A stretch of DNA of 64,000 nt from positions 331,848-395,847 of the forward strand of contig NW_006768808.1 of NCBI RefSeq assembly GCF_000204055.1. Direction: 5' to 3'. Of the stretch, positions 59,885 to 64,000 are shown piece after piece; the stretch's first letter is position 1, and every line of letters starts with the position of its first letter. Origin of the DNA: Melampsora larici-populina 98AG31 (lineage: Eukaryota > Basidiomycota > Pucciniomycetes > Pucciniales > Melampsoraceae). Position numbers and translations under genes: made by a program. The notes under the pieces were generated by a model, which saw only the letters and a list, made by a program, of their open reading frames with translations, was not told where the DNA came from and searched no databases.

Positions 59885-61585
59885 ATGTCAGAAAATGAAA
59901 TCAGTACTGAAATCATCACTCTGTCAGTCATTCTTCTTGATATCATTCTATATTAAATGACGTCACTGATAGTCTCTTTACCTGTTTCATTATTTATCTA
60001 CCTTTCTATTCGACAAATTGATTCTCAAATTATATATCAATCAAAAACTATCTAAATCGAGTTCAACAAGTACTCGACATGTTCTTAATGATCAAGCTAA
60101 AACACCACAAGCCACCGGTGATTTAACTATCTTACTTACAGCTATTCAAACTACTTGTAAATTCATAGCTACAAATGTAAGAAGAGCTAGATTATTAAAC
60201 TTGTAAGTGATTCTTGATCATCATCCAAAATGATCAATTTTCTATAAACTAACTTTTTATCTCTCTCTCTCTGTTTTTTCTTCAAATAGGATCGGAGCAG
60301 CTGGTGTGACAAATGTTCAAGGAGAAGAACAAAAGAAATTAGATGTACTTTCTAATCAGATTATGATTAATTCATTGAGAGCTTCTGGAAAGATTGCATT
60401 AATGGTATCTGAAGAAAATGTTGGTTTTTTTTCTTTTCGAGCGGTGGGAGGGGAGGGGGTTCCTTATTCGATTTTTCATTCTTATACTTAAAAATCCATC
60501 ATACCATATTGAACCGATTTCTTGGTTGTTTGTTTGGGTGTTTGAAGGATGAAGCTATCTTTGTGGAAGATCCTAAGATGAGAGGAAAGTATTGCGTGGT
60601 GTTTGATCCACTGGATGGTAGTTCGAATATAGATGCTGGTGTGAATATTGGAACTATCTTTGGAATTTATCGAGTGGTGAGTGAGAGTTTATTTTTTTCT
60701 TGGTTTTCTAGACATTTTCAGTCAGGATTGGGTTTTGAGAAACGGTTTTTCACGGTTTTCAGCCTCCAGATGAGACTCCAGACATCAAACATGTTCTTAA
60801 GCCCGGTAAAGAGATGGTAGCAGCTGGTTACTGCATGTATGGATCCAGTGCTAATCTAGTGATCTCGACTGGAAATGGTGTAAATGGTTATACACTCGAT
60901 AACGTTTGTTCTTTGAATGTCTTTGTATATCTGATGAACTTGATAGACCAAAGCATTGATGATTGTTTCGGTAAACATTACAGGGTATTGGAGAATTCAT
61001 TCTCACCCATCCTAAAATTCAAGTACCAAAACGTGGCAAGATTTATTCATTTAATGAGGGTAATACAATGTTCTTTCATGAACCTGTGCTTAAGTATTTG
61101 AATTCGATTAAGTTTCCATCAGATGGAAAACCTTATTCGGCTCGATATATCGGTTCTATGGTTGCTGATGTTCATCGTACCTTACTTTATGGAGGTATTT
61201 TTGGGTTTGTTAAGATTCATTCAACTTCTTTCCCTACCGAATCTTTCGGATTGATAGTGTTGAATAGAACTGATCTCTTTACGTTTGTTTATGAGGAATA
61301 GGTATCCAGCTGATAAGAAATCAAAGACTGGTAAATTGAGGATACTCTATGAAGGATTTCCTATGGCATTTTTAACTGAACAGGTTGGTTTAAGATTCAT
61401 TCCTGATATATCATTGATCTTAAGTTGATTTGTGATTGATTGTGATTCAAAAGGCAGGAGGAGTGGCTACCACTGGAACTGAAAGAGTTTTGGATGTGGT
61501 TCCTACTGAGATTCATCAAAGGATTCCAATCTTTTTAGGTAGTAAAGAAGATGTAGAAGATTTACAAAAGTTTTATAAGAGTTGA
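59885..61585 (+). CDS. FBP1: Fructose-1,6-bisphosphatase
   Basis: Eight exons: 59885-59922, 60071-60202, 60290-60419, 60548-60676, 60763-60903, 60984-61204, 61302-61383 and 61454-61585, giving 334 residues (usual about 335-350). It dephosphorylates fructose-1,6-bisphosphate in gluconeogenesis, in the cytosol. Landmarks: [34 protein letters not shown], the metal site [13 protein letters not shown] (Asp120, Asp123), [38 protein letters not shown] (substrate and AMP-family region), [20 protein letters not shown] and [10 protein letters not shown]. Exons 3, 5 and 6 end at GTTGGT, GTTTGT and GTTTGT donors, each demanded by the conserved protein. All active-site residues that I can place are present. 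Confidence 0.95.
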
Positions 61586-62479
61586 AGATGAATGCTTGTT
61601 TTTGATTTAAATTAAGGGTTTTAAACAAAATTCTTACTTTTTATTATCTTCTTATAGTATTTGTCGATCAGTTGAACTATAACTGAAGACATCTTATGAT
61701 CATTTTATTTTATTCGTATCCTTTTTCTTATCAGTTTTTGGTCTTTCATCTATCATTGGTATCTATTAAGCATTTCTTGTTTTTATTATTAAGATTGGTT
61801 TCTCTTGTTGTAAGATATGAAAAGGACTTTTTCCATTGATCTGAACCTAGACAAATGTGACACTAAATTTGTTGCTTGAACTCTTGAGCTGCTCGTCTTC
61901 AAGATTGACATACATGAGTTTAGTGATCAGAATTCTGTCATGATGAGTGAAAAACATAAGTTTTAATCCAGTGAGTTCAGAAAACACCTTTTTCAATTTA
62001 ACAGACACCGGTTCTGTTATTCACTTCTTTAGGTTTTGATTTTATATGGCTCTGGGTTTGAATTTCCAAGGTGTGAGTGCACTCTTGATCTATATCAGGA
62101 CAATCATATTTATATATTGTAGTTGTCTAGTGGGTTTTGGAGGTACAGAGTACTTACAGGAAGAATCTTTACCCACAAGAATCACCAAGTGAAGGCTTAG
62201 AAAATGATGAAAGAAGTATCTTGATTTATCAGGACTGATTAACTTTGAAGAATTTGTAGTGAAAAATGATTTTGTTTGCTATGTATGTTCAGACCCTGCA
62301 AGAAGTCTTGGAGAGTTTGATAAGTTTTGAATATGATGGTTATCATCTTGATCTGATTCCTAGTTGTAGCAACTCTTTTCTTATCAATCGTAGAAAAACT
62401 CAATCACTTTGACACCAGGTCCACAGAGCTGTAAAAACAAAACAATTGTTTGCTAAGATGGGCCTCATTTAATCCATTT
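61586..62479. other. Non-coding stretch
   Basis: FBP1 3' region and AT-rich sequence. No gene. Confidence 0.5.
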
Positions 62480-62757
62480 CAGTGGGACCCCAGTATGCTC
62501 CTATAAAGGGTAGTCACACAGAAATGTGACTTTGAGCTCTGCAGAGATGAGCCCCTGCCAAACCGCCAAGTCTTTCCCTGGCTTCACCCATAGCTCTAGG
62601 ACTGGTTTTATCCTAAATAGTGGCAATCTGTGGCAATAAAGCAAAGGCAGAAACTGGCAGGTCTCTACAATCCCATGTGTAGTATCTCCGCGGGAGCTCA
62701 AAAGTCACAATTCTGTGTGACTACCCTTATAGGAGCATACCGGTGTCCTATTTCAGT
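62480..62757. mobile_element. MITE with about 65-bp terminal inverted repeats
   Basis: Left arm words AGTATGCTCCTATAAAGGG, TAGTCACACAGAAATGTGAC and TTTGAGCTC are mirrored on the right as GAGCTCAAAAGTCACAATTC, TGTGTGACTACCC and TTATAGGAGCATACC. Total length is about 278 bp, non-coding. No clear target duplication. Confidence 0.82.
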
Positions 62758-63554
62758 CCATTTGACTCTGAGACACTGGGCATTACATTGCCTGCTGCAT
62801 TGAACACTTTGCACCAGTTCTAGTCTGTTGGAACCCACTGTGATACAAACATATAATGAGTTTTGATACAATATGAAGTTATGTACCAATGCACCCATCA
62901 CACTACATCCCCACACCTCTGACTACATATAGCAGCTTGTGAAGCACACATGTAATGTTAGGCTTGTGTTAACCACAGACAATCATTTCCCCAGATCCCA
63001 GGGGAGTCAGCTAGATTGAGGTGCTTGGGCAATTATGATGTGTAGCATAGTGGTTGCACTACACTGAATCACCCATGGCCCGCAACATTCAGGGCTGGGA
63101 GACCTGCAAATTGGGCATGTATAGCTGGTGAGTTTACATATTTCGCAATTTTACCACAAGGGGACACCTCTGTGAACTGTGCCATAGTTGTAAGATTACA
63201 TAAAATTTGCGACTTACAGTAATTTTTTTGACCAATGCCACTGTAAAATGATCAAACTTGACACTCCCAATGCCAACATATGTACCTAGAATTGAAATCT
63301 TTAAGGTTTCCTTGTATCTCAAACCTCAGACAGGATTTTTCTGAGATATTGACATAGGGTATCTATCATCACATAAAAATAGCTCAGACAGATACCTCAG
63401 ACATGACCTATCAAACAAGTTGTATCCAGGATGTGTTGAATTACTGATCCCAAGGCATCTTGGGCAGTGCCCTCAAATTTACAAGATAGAAGGCATTCTT
63501 TACAAAAAAGTGCAGTAAAAGATTGATTTGAGCTAAATTCAAAGTTTCTGGGGA
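62758..63554. other. Non-coding stretch
   Basis: Short chance frames only. CCTCAGACA words near 63330-63400 recall the small inverted-repeat insertion at 12446-12591, but no ends are visible. Confidence 0.4.
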
Positions 63555-63935
63555 CCACTTGATTGAGACTTGTCTATGAGGAACATTGTACATGGGAACT
63601 GATATCCCTTGTGATAACCTGCATCTTGGGTATCAAAAGGAGTTCAGACTCTACTGATAACATATAAAACCTAAGGTCCTTATCTCAAAAGATAAATTTA
63701 ATCATAGTTGAATTAGTGCTACATGTTCAATGTGCACAGCTGCAGTCACAACTATGAGTGTGACTGTGCTCATTAGAACTGTGTCAGGATATTTCACTCA
63801 ATGTCAGATGTATTTACTTGTCTCATATATTCAAAGATAAGATTGTGAAACATGACCCAAAACTCTAGCAGATAAGCTATATAATTCCTCCTGCTTGACT
63901 CATCAGTCAGTGAGATTTGATCCATACAAAAGAAT
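63555..63935 (+). promoter_or_regulatory. Second copy of the secreted-protein upstream block
   Basis: Ordered similarity to 15955-16290 from GGGAACTGATATCCCTTGTG through CTGATAACATATAAAACC, CTTATCTCAAAAGATAAA and TCAAAGATAAGATTG to TTTGATCCATACAAAAG, with TATATAAT in the place of the TATA box. In the first copy a gene starts about 100 bp further on, which here would fall just beyond the window. Confidence 0.5.
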
Positions 63936-64000
63936 TCTTGTTTCCTCATCCAATTCTCATCTAAAGTCTTTCTCTCAACATCAACCAAATTAATTTCATT

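Noticed and set aside
1..64000. CRISPR arrays, operons, Shine-Dalgarno sites and phage genes
   Set aside because: The window is intron-rich eukaryotic nuclear DNA; none of these is present.

Overview
The window is nuclear DNA of a basidiomycete, most consistent with a rust fungus (Pucciniales). The evidence is AT-rich genes split by many 60-100 bp introns (some exons only 4-24 bp), conserved eukaryotic proteins, and abundant hAT, PIF/Harbinger, Ty3 and MITE-like repeats. The genus cannot be fixed from sequence alone.

Layout. 1-3.2 kb holds two minus-strand genes: a zinc-knuckle protein running off the left edge, and an HMG-box-like protein interrupted by one in-frame TAA. 3.2-19 kb is an accessory block. 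It has two predicted small secreted proteins (5363-5707 and 16389-16951), a C-terminally membrane-anchored protein (7956-8553), a MITE, nested direct repeats, a decayed Ty3 pol and a decayed hAT N-terminus. 19-41.7 kb is a conserved block: a Nudix hydrolase, TRAPP subunit TRS20, an initiator tRNA-Met with an intron, a Ytp1-family membrane protein, the PI(3,5)P2 phosphatase FIG4, a secreted type-B carboxylesterase, the ER SNARE UFE1, the AP-2 mu subunit, a tiny multi-exon gene and a serine-rich protein. 42.4-45.7 kb is a MITE abutting a hAT element with a perfect 8-bp target duplication. 46-48.9 kb is acetolactate synthase ILV2. 50.4-55.5 kb is a PIF/Harbinger element with matching TIRs, an apparently intact transposase and a partner protein with one stop. 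55.8-61.6 kb has PLAA/Doa1 and fructose-1,6-bisphosphatase. 61.6-64 kb is non-coding, with another MITE and a second copy of the sequence that lies upstream of the 16.4-kb secreted-protein gene.

How the genes relate. TRS20, UFE1, AP-2 mu and FIG4 all act in membrane traffic or endolysosomal lipid control, PLAA in ubiquitin turnover, and ILV2 and FBP1 in core metabolism. There is no operon logic; each gene stands alone. Two DNA transposons sit within about 300 bp upstream of ILV2 and PLAA. Every premature stop I found in transposon genes is TGA, several at positions expected to be arginine, which suggests CGA-to-TGA decay of methylated CpG.

Exons were joined by hand from splice signals, reading-frame continuity and family resemblance. 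Coordinates of weak introns may be off.
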